Source of the DNA: Ottelia alismoides
Taxonomy: Eukaryota > Streptophyta > Magnoliopsida > Alismatales > Hydrocharitaceae
DNA: 64,000 nt
Reading direction: 5' to 3'
Assembly (NCBI GenBank): GCA_037367405.1
Contig: JAZKJV010009331.1
Coordinates: forward strand, 558,001 to 622,000
A program made the translations under genes and the position numbers. Positions 11,106-20,496 of this stretch are shown one piece after another; position 1 is the stretch's first letter, and each line of letters begins with the position of its first letter. The notes beneath the pieces were generated by a model. The model searched no databases. It was not told the origin of the DNA and saw only the letters and a list, made by a program, of their open reading frames with translations.

Positions 11106-11473
11106 TGCTACGCTACTAAGTGCTACTATCCCTCATTTATTTTTCCTTATCTCTTGGTTGTGGTATGCTATACAACATTTGGCTTTGGTGAAGAAGGGTA
11201 TCCTGCTGCCTGATAGTGATAGTCACCAGGATCGGTATTCAGGTCCTTTAACCTGTTGTTTGTCTTATTCAACGGATGTGAAGGTGCAATATTTTCCCCA
11301 ACTTGCTACTATAGGAACCCCTATATAATATTCCAATCTACCTACTACAATCCCGAGAATCTCCTGTTGTATTTCAGAGCATCTCATTTATTTAAAATAT
11401 CCTGTCAGAGCTTCATTTATATAAGTTACCCACGGCATTTTCAAGGATCCCCGATTGTCATTATTAAATTTAT
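11106..11473. other. Unassigned spacer
   Basis: About 370 bases between the decayed LINE 2 and the 5' LTR of element C. It is AT-rich towards the right, has no convincing open frame and no repeat recognised elsewhere in the window. The last five bases (TTTAT) are the left flank of element C. Confidence 0.5.
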
Positions 11474-11615
11474 TGTTGAGATATTTATCTCTTTATGTTT
11501 ATTTCTTATTTCTCTTTCTTTCATGTACCTCTCTTGTAATTTACCCGGGGCTTTTCTCCTATATAAGAGAGTCCTGAGGTCTCAATAATGTCAAGCTATT
11601 TTATTTTCTCCAACA
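11474..11615 (+). repeat. 5' LTR of copia element C
   Basis: Starts TGTTGAGATATTTATC and ends TTCTCCAACA, about 142 bp. It carries a TATATAAG core at 11560-11567 in the CTATATAAGAGAG context shared with the other LTRs. It is directly followed by a primer binding site. Its partner is 38621-38765. Confidence 0.93.
11560..11567 (+). promoter_or_regulatory. TATA box in the 5' LTR of C
   Basis: TATATAAG lies about 50 bases before the LTR end. The same core with flanking CTCC and AGAG is kept in the LTRs of A, B and C, and in reverse orientation (CTCTTATATAG) in minus-strand elements D, E and J. It is the likely transcription start signal for genomic RNA. Confidence 0.65.
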
Positions 11616-11627
11616 TGGTATTGGAGC
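11616..11627 (+). other. Primer binding site of element C
   Basis: TGGTATTGGAGC follows the LTR directly and differs by two bases from the TGGTATCAGAGC complement of the initiator-Met tRNA 3' end that most plant copia elements use. Confidence 0.8.
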
Positions 11628-12121
11628 AACGGTCATAGACCGGGGTTCCCGTATCTCACCTAAACCCTAACCCTAACCCCCGCCGTCGTCGGCCGCCGCT
11701 TCGGGCTCCCGCCAGCTACCACCGCCGCCCAACAAGTCGCTGATACCTCCCAACAGGCTGCTGCCACCTCCTAGCAGGTCTCCGCCTGCTGCCCCTGTCG
11801 TCGGCTGCAGCCTGCAGCCGCCTCCTTGCAAGCTGTAGGGTACCGTACCACCTCCGGCTGACCGCCACTGCACCGTTGTGGGCTGCCCAACTTCCAACAG
11901 GCCACAGTCCGGCCATTGTTGCAGCCAGGTAAGGTCTGAATTGGAGTAGAAATCATGATTACGAACATATAAATCACATTTTCCGACCCTAGACTACAAC
12001 AATGATTGAAGAGGATGGTTGTATGAGTCCACACGTACAACCACTCCTTATATGATTGTGTAGACTCGCTCGGAGTAGTCTACTTCCCAGTTTGTTCTGG
12101 ATTTTCAACATATTTCGTATC
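11628..12121 (+). other. 5' untranslated leader of element C
   Basis: About 490 bases between primer binding site and gag. It has a CCCTAAACCCTAA-like stretch (about 11661-11680), then a GC-rich part with repeated CCGCC/CTGCC words (11680-11930), then ordinary sequence. The apparent open frames on the other strand are side effects of the GC-rich composition. Confidence 0.6.
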
Positions 12122-13036
12122 ATGTCAGAGAACAAGGGTGGCGTTTTTTCGTCGTCCGATGCTTTCAAGGGCCCGGTTCCCATCGTAAAGATGGATGGGG
12201 CCAACTATGATTTGTAGTCGATGCAGTTTTGCACCTTTATGCAATGCCATAACAAGGAGCACATATTGACTAATTCTGAGCTGATGAACAAAACCGGGGC
12301 TAATGCTTCTTGGAAGCAAGATGATGCCTATGCACAGATTTGGCTCTCCGAGACGCTCACCACGGAGATTGCCAACGACATCGTCAATTAACCCACAACC
12401 AAGCTATACGGGACATCTTAGCTAACACACGGGCAAGCCAAGAATGAGAGCAAGATCCTTCATTTGCAGTATGACATATTCTCGACCAAGCAAAATGGTC
12501 AGCCTCTTCACGCCCACTTCTCTCATCTTCGAGGCATGTTTGAGCGATTCTATAGCTTTATGCCCATTACTACTAACACTAAGCAGCAACATGCATACCT
12601 GAATGCCACAATGACCGGAGTCTTTCTGTCCTCCCTTGACTCTGAGTACGATGCAACACGTACTCAACTGCTTACTAGAGAGACGATACCATCGATGGAG
12701 GAGGTTTACATGAGTCTAAGTAGGATCACTACTTCGTCTACTATCGCGGCCCAAACTTCCTCTGCGATGGCAACTTCTCGTGGCAAAGGGGGTACTTTAC
12801 AGTTTCACGGGTGTGGATCCCGTGGTCGAGGAGGAGGACGTCAGTGTAGCCCATGCTTACATTGCCATCGTCCAAGATATTCAGAGGAGACATGCTATCT
12901 GAAGCATGGATATCCTGCGTCTGCCCGTGTAGCTAAGCAGACAGGGACTACTCCGGCTCCTCATGATGCGGGGCTTAACGATATTGTCTCTAGATTGAGA
13001 GAGATGATGACTACACCACCCACCCCAACGATATGA
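12122..13036 (+). pseudogene. copia Gag (element C), broken
   Basis: The start is the MSENKGG codon run at 12122, matching MSES/MSEN starts in elements B and H. It continues FKGPVPIVKMDGANYDL then a stop where Trp is expected (about 12215), then LSETLTTEIANDIVN and another stop near 12390. The part at 12464-13036 is open and includes LHAHFSHLRGMFERFYSFMPI and MEEVYMSLSRI. The zinc knuckle near 12855-12900 reads CLHCHRPRYSEETC, with Tyr in place of the zinc-binding His. Gag would form the cytoplasmic particle around element RNA. Two to three stops and a damaged knuckle make it inactive. Confidence 0.88.
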
Positions 13037-14258
13037 TATTTAGATGTTGCAACTGCTGCCAGGGCTTCTACGAGTTCGTCATGTATTGTTTATGCACTTA
13101 CCCGTTGTAGCAGTTCAGATTTGACTGATTAGATCATGGACTCCAGAGCTTGTCATTATATTTGTGGAGATCGAGCTAGTTTACTTCTTACAGATCTATC
13201 CCTCCTGGTAGATCAATGGTGATTGCCAATGGGGCTCATCTACCCATTGTTGGTCAGGGGGAGATTGTCCTAGCCCCCTCGACGCGCCTGCTGAATGTCT
13301 TACATGCTCCAACATTTCAGAGGACTCTTTTGTCTCTTGGCCAGATTACTTAAGATTTACATTATCGTTCCATATTTGACCCATCTTCTCTTATGTTTCA
13401 GGACATACTCACGGCAGAGTGATTGGATGCGGCCGTGAGCATAGAGGACTTTACAGGCTAGTTCAGCCTTCGTATGTTAGTGCTGCTACCATTCCTTCTG
13501 GAAATATTTCTCCTTTCATGTAGCATCCTCTCTTTGGACACCTTCCTCTGCAAGAGCTCTGTCATGTTCCCCCTCAGATCTATACTTGTACTAACTTGGA
13601 GTGTGAGGCATGTCAACTTGGAAAGCACCATCGTTCTTCTTTTCTGAGTCGTCAGAGTCGTCACAATATTCAGTCGTTGAGTTGTTTCATTTTGACATTT
13701 GGGGTCCTAGTCATGTTCCCGATCATCAGGGACATCGGTTCTATATGGTTGCTGTTGATGATTTTTCTAGATTATCTTGGATTTTCTTATTAAAAAATAA
13801 GTATGAAGCTGGTCCTTTCATTAAATCTCTTCTTACTAAAATTAAGAACATGTTTTCTGCTAATGTGAAGTTTATTCGTACTGACAATGCCTTGGAGTTT
13901 TTCACTTTACAACTGTCTGACTTTCTTAGATCTTTTTGTATTGTTCATCAGACTTCTTGTGCTTATACTTCTGAGCAGAATGGTGTTGCTCAACGCAAAC
14001 ACCGTCATCTTTTGGATGTCACGAGGACTCTTTTGATTCAGAGTCGAGCTCCTCATTCGTTCCAGGTTGATGCGGTCCTCACTGCATGTCACTTGGTGAA
14101 TCGCATGCCTTCCACTGTCCTTGGAGAAAAGGTTCCTTTCTTGATTGCATTTCCCGAGGACCTATGCTCCCTTATTCCCAAGGTCTTTGGGTCTGTTGTA
14201 TTTGTCCACAATTTTACTCTTGGTCGTGTCTAGCTCGAGCTGTAAAATGTGTGTTCGT
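13037..14258 (+). pseudogene. copia protease and integrase (element C), inactive
   Basis: The protease site near 13138 reads MDSRACHYICGDRA, where DSGA is expected, so the loop Gly is replaced by Arg. The GAG-pre-integrase zinc segment has CEACQLGKHHRS near 13600. The integrase core at 13680-14233 has FDIWGPSHVPDHQGHRF (first catalytic Asp), RTDNALEF (second Asp) and NGVAQRKHRHLLD, where the catalytic Glu of the usual AER motif is replaced by Gln. Integrase would join the cDNA to the chromosome. The loss of protease Gly and integrase Glu, plus frame breaks near 13200-13610, show a dead copy. A MITE interrupts it after VKCVF. Confidence 0.9.
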
Positions 14259-14466
14259 CATGGTTTCAAATTTCGCGAAATATCGACGAAATTTCGCAGA
14301 AATTTCGGTTTCGACACCCTACCGAAACCGAAATCTCGATATATGCCCTTCCTTCACAAATCTAGGCCGATTTTGGCCGAAATTGGCGAAATTTCGTCGA
14401 AATTTCGAAATTGTTTCGTTTTTTCAACATCTCGAAACGAAATCGAAATCGAGATTTAAAACCTTG
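14259..14466. mobile_element. hAT-type MITE inserted in element C (AAATTTCG-rich)
   Basis: A 208-bp block interrupts the conserved VKCVF-VGYSRTQKGY segment of C. Ends are CATGGTTTCAAAT on the left and, read inward on the other strand, CAAGGTTTTAAAT, a short inverted repeat. Flanks are GTGTTCGT (14251-14258) and GTGTTCGC (14467-14474), a 7-of-8 duplication, which fits hAT. The inside consists largely of the palindromic word CGAAATTTCG and its variants. It has no coding capacity, so it is a non-autonomous element. Confidence 0.85.
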
Positions 14467-14888
14467 GTGTTCGCTGGCTACTCTCGTACCCAAAAAGGGT
14501 ATAGATGTTTTGATCCTATAGGGAGAAACTATTATGTGAGTGCTGATGTCATTTTTTTGAGTCTATTATGTATTTTTCTCCTACAGGTGACAGGTTGTCT
14601 AACGCTGACTCTGGCAAGGATGTCTTTGTTCCACCACCTTCGTTATCTCCACCAACAACACCCCATGTTGAGTCTTAGTCATCTCCACCTCCACCTCCAA
14701 CACATCCACCTCCATCTACCCTGACATAGTTCCTTCCATGATTTTAATTTACAGGTCCTCTACTCGCCCCTCTACTCATATGCCTTCCCGGTCATCCAAC
14801 ACGCCTCAGGTATGTAATGAATTCATTGTTTCTATTGATGGCACTGGTGATATGCTTGTTCCACAAAATACTGTACATGAGGAGATAA
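14467..14888 (+). pseudogene. copia integrase C-terminus and proline-rich linker (element C)
   Basis: It resumes the frame after the MITE with FAGYSRTQKGYRCFDPIGRNYYVSADVIF. It then shifts into a proline/serine-rich linker near 14600-14810 that precedes the reverse transcriptase in all copies here. Stop codons occur in the linker (for example TAG near 14677 and 14727). The following MITE cuts it at 14888. Confidence 0.8.
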
Positions 14889-16028
14889 CAAGGTTCAGAA
14901 AGTCGGTATGCGGTATTAGTTCGGTTGGACGGTCTAATGCGAGTAAGCAGGCGTCCGGAAGTATATGCGGATTATGCGGTTTCTATTGTTTTAATATAAT
15001 GATTTAAAATATAATAACAAATTCAAACATTAGATATTTATGTTTTAAAAACATATAACATGGAAGAAATATGAAGTGAAAACTTTTTTGTACAATTTGA
15101 TTTTAACCAACTAAATAGGGAAAAAATGGCAAATTAAAAGTGAGTGAATAAATTGTTGTGGATTCTTTGTGATTTGTTTATACCCAATAAATATGGAAAC
15201 AAAGGACTATAACCACTTGATGTAACCCTAAATGGAGAACGAACTAACTATCTTGGATGCTCTTACGCTATAGTGCATCATTAGCGTGGGTCTGAATTTC
15301 CTAAAGAGGCCAAACATAACCACTAAAGTGGAGGGCAAGTAGAAGCTGAGGTGATGATCCCAGAAAATAAATAACAACAACAGTAAATGAAATAAACTTA
15401 GTTGAAATCAGATCAATATAGTTGAAAGATCAATACTCGCACCAGAAAGTACTTGAATCGCATATTAAACCATAGTCCATCCTTGGTTTAGAAAGTACTT
15501 GAATCGTATTAAATCATTAGAGAATATCCATAGATTTTTACCATGTAGCATTGTCTTTCTGTAAAAAAAATCTACTTGTTAGCAACGGAGCACACTTAAG
15601 GCGGAGGCGGAGGAGCCCTTATTAGCGGGGCACACTAGAGGTGAAGGATTACCGGTTGGCGGAGCACACTAGAGGCGGAGGAGCACCTGTTGGTGGCGCA
15701 CACCAGGGGCGGAGGCGGAGAAGCACATGTTATGGCTTGGATTCGTAGCGTGGGTGGGTTAGGGCTTCTGATGGGGCTTCAAAGCGTCGAGTAAGAGAGG
15801 GTGGATATGGTTGGGGTATCTGTTGGTAAATTAGGGTTATCGGGTCAGGTATGGTTGGGTTAGAGGCTACAACACCTCAGCAAGCCCTATTACATATACG
15901 ACCGCATATGCGGTTTACTCGGACGGAGTATGCTCCCAGACCGCATAACCAACGCATATGTCTTATGTGGTGCGCTACAGGGTTCGTGGCCGCATATGCG
16001 GCCACCTGGGCCGACTTTCTGAATACTG
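14889..16028. mobile_element. hAT-type non-autonomous element in C (TTCAGAAAGTCGG ends)
   Basis: The left end is CAAGGTTCAGAAAGTCGG. The right end, read inward on the other strand, is CAGTATTCAGAAAGTCGG, sharing 13 bases (TTCAGAAAGTCGG). Flanking 8-mers are GGAGATAA (14881-14888) and GGAGCTGA (16029-16036), 6 of 8 matching. The copia frame picks up again as ADDLDVPIALRKP near 16050. The 1.1-kb inside has GC-rich ends with many CCGCATATGCGG-type palindromes, an AT-rich centre, and a GGCGGAGGAGC/GGGGCACACTAGAGGCGGAGG repeat at 15600-15725. No transposase is present. Confidence 0.8.
15595..15725. repeat. Degenerate short tandem repeat within the 14889-16028 element
   Basis: About four imperfect units of roughly 30 bases, each combining a GGGCACACTAGAGG-like phrase and a GGCGGAGGAGC-like phrase. 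Spacing and copies vary, so this is a decayed minisatellite. Confidence 0.65.
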
Positions 16029-16670
16029 GGAGCTGATATCAAAGAACAAAGAGGCTGATGACCTGGATGTACCTATTGCCTTGAGGAAGCCGCATCATAA
16101 CTGTGCCACTTATCCTCTAGCTGCTCATGTTTTCTTGGACCATCTTTCAGAGGAGTACATGAGGTTTGTTGTGAGACTCTCTGTTGTTACTATCCCATGG
16201 ACAAATCAAGAGGCTATACAGGATAGTAGTTGTCGACTTGCCATGGAGGAGATGGCCGCTTTGCAGTCTCGTAGTACCTTGAGTGTTGTATTTGTTCCTC
16301 CAGATGCCTCTGTTGTGGGGTACAAATGGATTTTTATGGTGAAGCAACGGGCATATGGCAGTGTGGATCGCTATAAGGCAATGCTGGTAGCACGCGGGTT
16401 CACCCATACTTATGGGGTGGACTATCAGGATATCTTCGGATATCTTCTCTCCATTGACCAGACATTCAACATTGCACGTTTTTCTATTGGTTGCTGTATC
16501 TCGAGACTTCCCTCTTTACCAACTTGATGTGAGAATGCGTTTCTACATGGAGATCTACAAGGGGAGGTATATATGTAGCAACCACCAGGGTTTGCTCCTG
16601 AGGGGGAGTCTCAGAAGATGTGTAGGCTTCATAAGGCAATTTATGGCCTGAAGCAGAGTACGAGAGCTTG
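16029..16670 (+). pseudogene. copia reverse transcriptase, N-terminal part (element C)
   Basis: Starts with ADDLDVPIALRKPHHNCATYPLAAHVF, continues [21 protein letters not shown], then GYKWIFMVKQRAYGSVDRYKA and ARGFTHTYGVDYQDIF, all landmarks of the copia reverse transcriptase. After about 16440 the frame shifts twice (LYQLDVR, then GLLLRGS). It ends at RAW(Y), where element D was inserted. The enzyme would make element cDNA. The remainder of this gene is at 37581-38615, over 20 kb away in the present chromosome. Confidence 0.9.
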
Positions 16671-16675
16671 GTACC
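16671..16675 (+). repeat. Target-site duplication of element D, left copy
   Basis: GTACC here and at 37581-37585 bracket element D exactly. Joining the two sides restores the TWYQKLS region of the reverse transcriptase of C. Confidence 0.95.
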
Positions 16676-16820
16676 TGTTGGGAAAAATAAGAGAGTTGTT
16701 TATTCCTTGAGCCCTATGCTCTCTTATATAGAGGAGAGATCTATGGGTGAATTACATGAGGCAAACAAAGGGAAAAGGAAATAGATAAGAAAGTACATAA
16801 ACACAAAATATATCTTTATA
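16676..16820 (-). repeat. 3' LTR of element D
   Basis: On the + strand it starts TGTTGGGAAAAATAAGAGAG and ends ATATCTTTATA; the outer terminal CA has mutated. It is followed by CCCCCCTCAA, the complement of the polypurine tract. It contains CTTATATAGAG, the TATA core in reverse. About a dozen differences separate it from 37443-37580. Confidence 0.88.
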
Positions 16821-17035
16821 CCCCCCTCAATATGGAGTATAGATATCTATCATGCTCAGCTTGGATGAACACTTTTGAAAAGACCCTCTAAGTAATGCCT
16901 TGGTGAAAATGTCTGCTGTCTGGTCCCTTGAGCTGACATGAGATGTAGAAATGAAGCTATTCTGGATCATGTCACGTATATAATGACAATCGACCTCAAT
17001 GTGCTTTGTCCTTTCGTGAAATGTATGATTATTAG
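16821..17035 (-). pseudogene. copia RNase H C-terminus (element D, distal piece)
   Basis: Read on the minus strand it gives [46 protein letters not shown] and KLSMIDIYT, the end of copia RNase H, directly before the polypurine tract and LTR. It is separated from the rest of the gene (from 20497) by element E. The ATTAG at 17031-17035 is the target duplication of E. No stop is seen within this piece. Confidence 0.9.
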
Positions 17036-17178
17036 TGTGGAAAGTAAAAATGAAGCTGTATTTCACGAAGCCCTAGAGCTCTCTTATATAGGAGAAAAGC
17101 TCTACGGTAAAATTACATAAGCTAAACTGAAAGATAAACAAATATAACTAAAGACTAAGAGATATAAGAATCTCAATG
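17036..17178 (-). repeat. 3' LTR of element E
   Basis: On the + strand it runs from TGTGGAAAGTAAAAATGAAG to AATCTCAATG, followed by CTCCCCCTCAAG, the complement of the polypurine tract. It contains CTCTTATATAG. About 143 bp. The expected CAACA end is altered to CAATG. Confidence 0.85.
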
Positions 17179-19954
17179 CTCCCCCTCAAGCTGGAGCATA
17201 TATATCTATCGTGCTCAGCTTGGAACAACAACGGTGAAAAGGACCCCTCGCTAGAGCTTTGGTAAACATGCCGACAGTCTGATCACCTAAAGCAACGTGA
17301 ATGGTGGAGATCATCCCCTTCTGGATCAAGTCTCGAGTGTAGTGAAAGGCTGGGTTGTTAGCAATGAACAGTGTTGCTTAATTATCACATTTGAGGTGCA
17401 TAGGAAGAGACACCTCTATAGTTAGGTCAACCAAAACGGATTTAACCCACATCATCTCTGTACTCCCTTGGGCCGTAGCCCTATATCTGATTCAACACTG
17501 GATCGAGCAACAACTGCCTGTTTCTTACTTCGCCATGAGACCAGTGAGCTACCAACAAACACAGTGAATCCTGAGGAGGACTTCCTATCCTTGGGACACC
17601 CAGTATAATCCGCATCTGCACATCCAATAACTGTGAGAGATGTATTTCTTCTGAAAAGAAGACCGGCACTTGGAGAAGATTTCAGGTATCTCAAAATCTT
17701 GCACACTGCGTCCATGTGAGCCTGTCTGGGCTGCTCCATAAACTGGCTGACTCTGCTCACAGCAAATGATATATCATGCCCGGTAATAGTAACATATAAC
17801 AACTTTCTACCAGTTCTCTGTATCGTCTCTTATCCACTTCTTCAGAGTCATCATTATAGAGCCTAGCATTAGGATCCATTGGTGTAGTAGCAGGTCTTCA
17901 TCCTGTCATGCCTGTCTCAGATAGAAGGTCAGTGACATACTTTCCACTGCATCCATTGGTGTAGTAGCAGGTACGCATCCTTGTTGATTCCGTGTAAACT
18001 CCAAGCCAAGGAAGTAACGTAGTTTACCAAGATCCTTAGTCACAAACTTTTGTCCAAGAAAATCCTTAGTTTCCTGAATGCCCTGTTCATCACTACCAGT
18101 AACAACGATGTCATCAACATAAACCAGAACAACAACTGTACCTCTCTGAGTTCTCTTAATAAAAAGAAAATGATCTGTAGTGGATCGAACAAATCCCTTC
18201 AGTTCAATCAACTCTGAGAGCTTCTGAAACTAAGCCCTCGGACTCTGCTTAAGACCATATATGACCTTGTGAAGGCGACACACCATACTTGCCTCCCCCT
18301 CAACAGCAGACCTTGGTGACTGTTGCATGTAAACCTCCTCCTGTAGGTCACCATACAAGAACACATTCTTTACATCCAATTGGAAAAGCGGCCGGTCATG
18401 TACCTTAACAACAACAACAAGAATCCGTAGCGTAGAGTGTTGCTTAACATGAGAAAAAGTGTCTTGGTAATCCACCCTATAGGTTTGGGTGAACCCTCGA
18501 GCAACCAACCTGGACTTAAATCTATCAACAGTGCCATCCGCCCGGTGTTTCACAGTAAACACCCATTTGTTGCCGACCATAAACGCATCTGGTAGAGTAT
18601 GTACAATGCTCCACGTGCCACGAGATTGTAAAGCTGCCATCTACTCCTCCATAGACAGGCCACAACAAACCGTTAAAAATCCTTGGACAGACGATCCAAG
18701 GAAACATGTGAAGCAAGAGGATGCATAGTGCAAGCCCGCTTCTGCCTTCGTAAAGCAATAGGTACGTCCATATTATCGTTACTGGTAGAAGATATAATAT
18801 CCAAGACATCCTATAACTCAGTCTGTACATGCAAATCACCAGTGCCATTAGAAGAACTCAAATGTTCAGGACATACCTCGAGCGTGTTGGATGATGGAGG
18901 AGGCACATGAGTACGGGGCCGTTGCTGGTAAACCTACAGAAAGTAAGTAGGAGACGGTGGAGGTGGTAGTGGAGGTGGTGGTGGAGGAGGTGGCGTAGGT
19001 GATGACGATGTACTGGGGATCGGAGGAATAGGCATATAGACCTCTTCTCCATCCTCTGAAGGAGTAAGCCTGTCACCTGTGGGAGAAAAATACATAATGG
19101 ACTCAAAAAAGGTGACATCAACACTGACGTAGTACCTTCGTCGAATAGAGTCAAAGCAATGATACTCCTTTTGGGTCTTAGAATACCCAACAAACACACA
19201 TTTGACAACCATGGGAGAGAGTTTGTCAAGACCATGAGTCGTTTGATGAACAAAAGCTACTTAACCAAAAACATGAGGCGTAAGCGAGAAAAGATCCGTC
19301 TCGGGAAACATAATCAAGAACATGATCTTCTTTGCCATCACTGAAGAGGGCATACGATTAACCAGATAACAAGCAGTGAGAACCGCATCTCCCCAGTATG
19401 AATGAGGAGCACGACTCTGAATCAAAAGGGTTCTGGTAACGTCCAAAAGATGGCGATGTTTCATTCATCCACCCCATTCTGTTGGGAAGTATATACGCAA
19501 GATGTCTGATGCACAATACCACGAGACATAAGGAATTGAGAAAGCTGAGTAGTGCAAAATTCCAGTGCATTATCTGAACGTGTAAACTTGACTTTTGCTG
19601 AAAAAATGTTCCTTATTTCATTAATAAAGGACTAAATAACAGGACCAGCATCAGACTTGTTCTTAAGAAGAAAGACCCAAGACAATCTCGAAAACTCATC
19701 AACTGCAACAAGATGAAACCTGTGTCCTTGATGATCTGGGACACGATTGGGACCCCAAATATCAAAATGGATTAACTCAAATAGACTATGACTACTTCGA
19801 CCCTGACGACTATGGAAAGTGGACTGATGATACTTCCCAAGCTGGCAGGCCTCGCACTGGAAAGTAGAGCGAGGAGAAATATGTAGAAGAACATGACTCA
19901 GCTTTTGCAGAGGAAGATGACTAAATCGAAGATGCCACATTATATGGAGAAACA
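17179..19954 (-). pseudogene. copia integrase, reverse transcriptase and RNase H (element E), broken
   Basis: In minus-strand order: GAG-pre-integrase MWHLRFSHLPLQKL and CEACQLGKYHQS (19940-19820); integrase FDIWGPNRVPDHQGHRF (about 19760); the NGVDE region with a frameshift near 19465; a proline-rich linker around 19020-18950; reverse transcriptase with [40 protein letters not shown] and an intact YVDD motif at 18110-18121; and RNase H with ADADYTGCPKDRKSSSGF near 17610-17580. Stops and shifts near 19465, 18640-18700, 18220 and 17900 break it. There is no gag or protease, so it could move only in trans. It is inactive as it stands. Confidence 0.9.
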
Positions 19955-19962
19955 GATCCAGT

Positions 19963-20375
19963 CAAGGTTGCAGAATGCGGTAGTCGGTACTCGGTCGGCG
20001 GGGTCACCTACTAAGGATTAGTCGGCAGTCGGGTGACTAATCGGATTTAGTCGGTCATTAGTCGGTTTTGAATTTTTTAATTATTTTAAATATATAAATC
20101 ATTTTTTATAGATACATTATATATATACATATATTTGTACATTTTATATACCATCATAATGAAACAAAAGAAGTAATTGACTTTAAATATAAAACTAAGC
20201 ATGATAGAATATGTTTGCTTTTTAAAAAAAGTGAAAAACTAAAAAAATAAAAAACGTTGTTGTAAAAGTCGGCCGATTAGTCGGGTGGACCGATTAAAGG
20301 CCGACTAGGCCTAGTCGACTCGGCTACCCCTCCGACTCGACTAGTCGGCCTAGTCGGCTGACTTTTGCAAGGTTG
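19963..20375. mobile_element. hAT-type MITE with AGTCGG repeats, inserted in E
   Basis: A perfect 8-bp duplication, GATCCAGT, lies at 19955-19962 and 20376-20383. Ends are CAAGGTTGCAGAA and, inward from the right, CAACCTTGCAAAA, an imperfect inverted repeat. About 413 bp with no coding capacity. Both ends carry clusters of AGTCGG/CCGACT words (about five in the first 110 bases), and the centre is AT-rich. A related half copy lies at about 59935-60112. Confidence 0.92.
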
Positions 20376-20383
20376 GATCCAGT

Positions 20384-20496
20384 TGCATTTCACGAAGCCC
20401 TAGAGCTCTCTTATATAAGAGTAAAGCTCTACGGTTAAGATAAACTGAAAGATAAACAAATATAAATAAAGATCAAGAGGTATAATAATCTCAACA
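20384..20496 (-). repeat. 5' LTR of element E, truncated
   Basis: On the + strand it begins TGCATTTCACGAAGCCC, which corresponds to the 22nd base of the 3' LTR copy, and ends AATCTCAACA. The missing bases mark the internal deletion described for element E. The right flank, ATTAG, is the target duplication. Confidence 0.88.

Larger units (their letters stand above)
17036..20496 (-). mobile_element. Ty1/copia retrotransposon E, inserted in D, internally deleted
   Basis: Flanked by ATTAG at 17031-17035 and 20497-20501. Removing it restores the IANN segment of the RNase H of D. The 3' LTR is 17036-17178 and a truncated 5' LTR is 20384-20496. The coding part (about 17179-19954) covers RNase H, reverse transcriptase and integrase. 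The first 21 bases of the 5' LTR (as read on the + strand), primer site, gag and protease are missing: LTR sequence abuts the GAG-pre-integrase segment at 20384. A hAT-type MITE then landed next to this deletion junction. Confidence 0.9.

Noticed and set aside
11661..11680. CCCTAAACCCTAA-like bases suggesting an interstitial telomere
   Set aside because: Only two to three units, located in the leader of a copia element; not a telomere tract.
11673..12040. Gly-rich minus-strand frames in the leader of C
   Set aside because: Caused by CCGCC and CTGCC repeats in an untranslated leader.
15595..15725. Spaced repeat resembling a CRISPR array
   Set aside because: Units are imperfect, spacing is irregular, spacers are not unique and the block lies in a hAT-type element of a plant.
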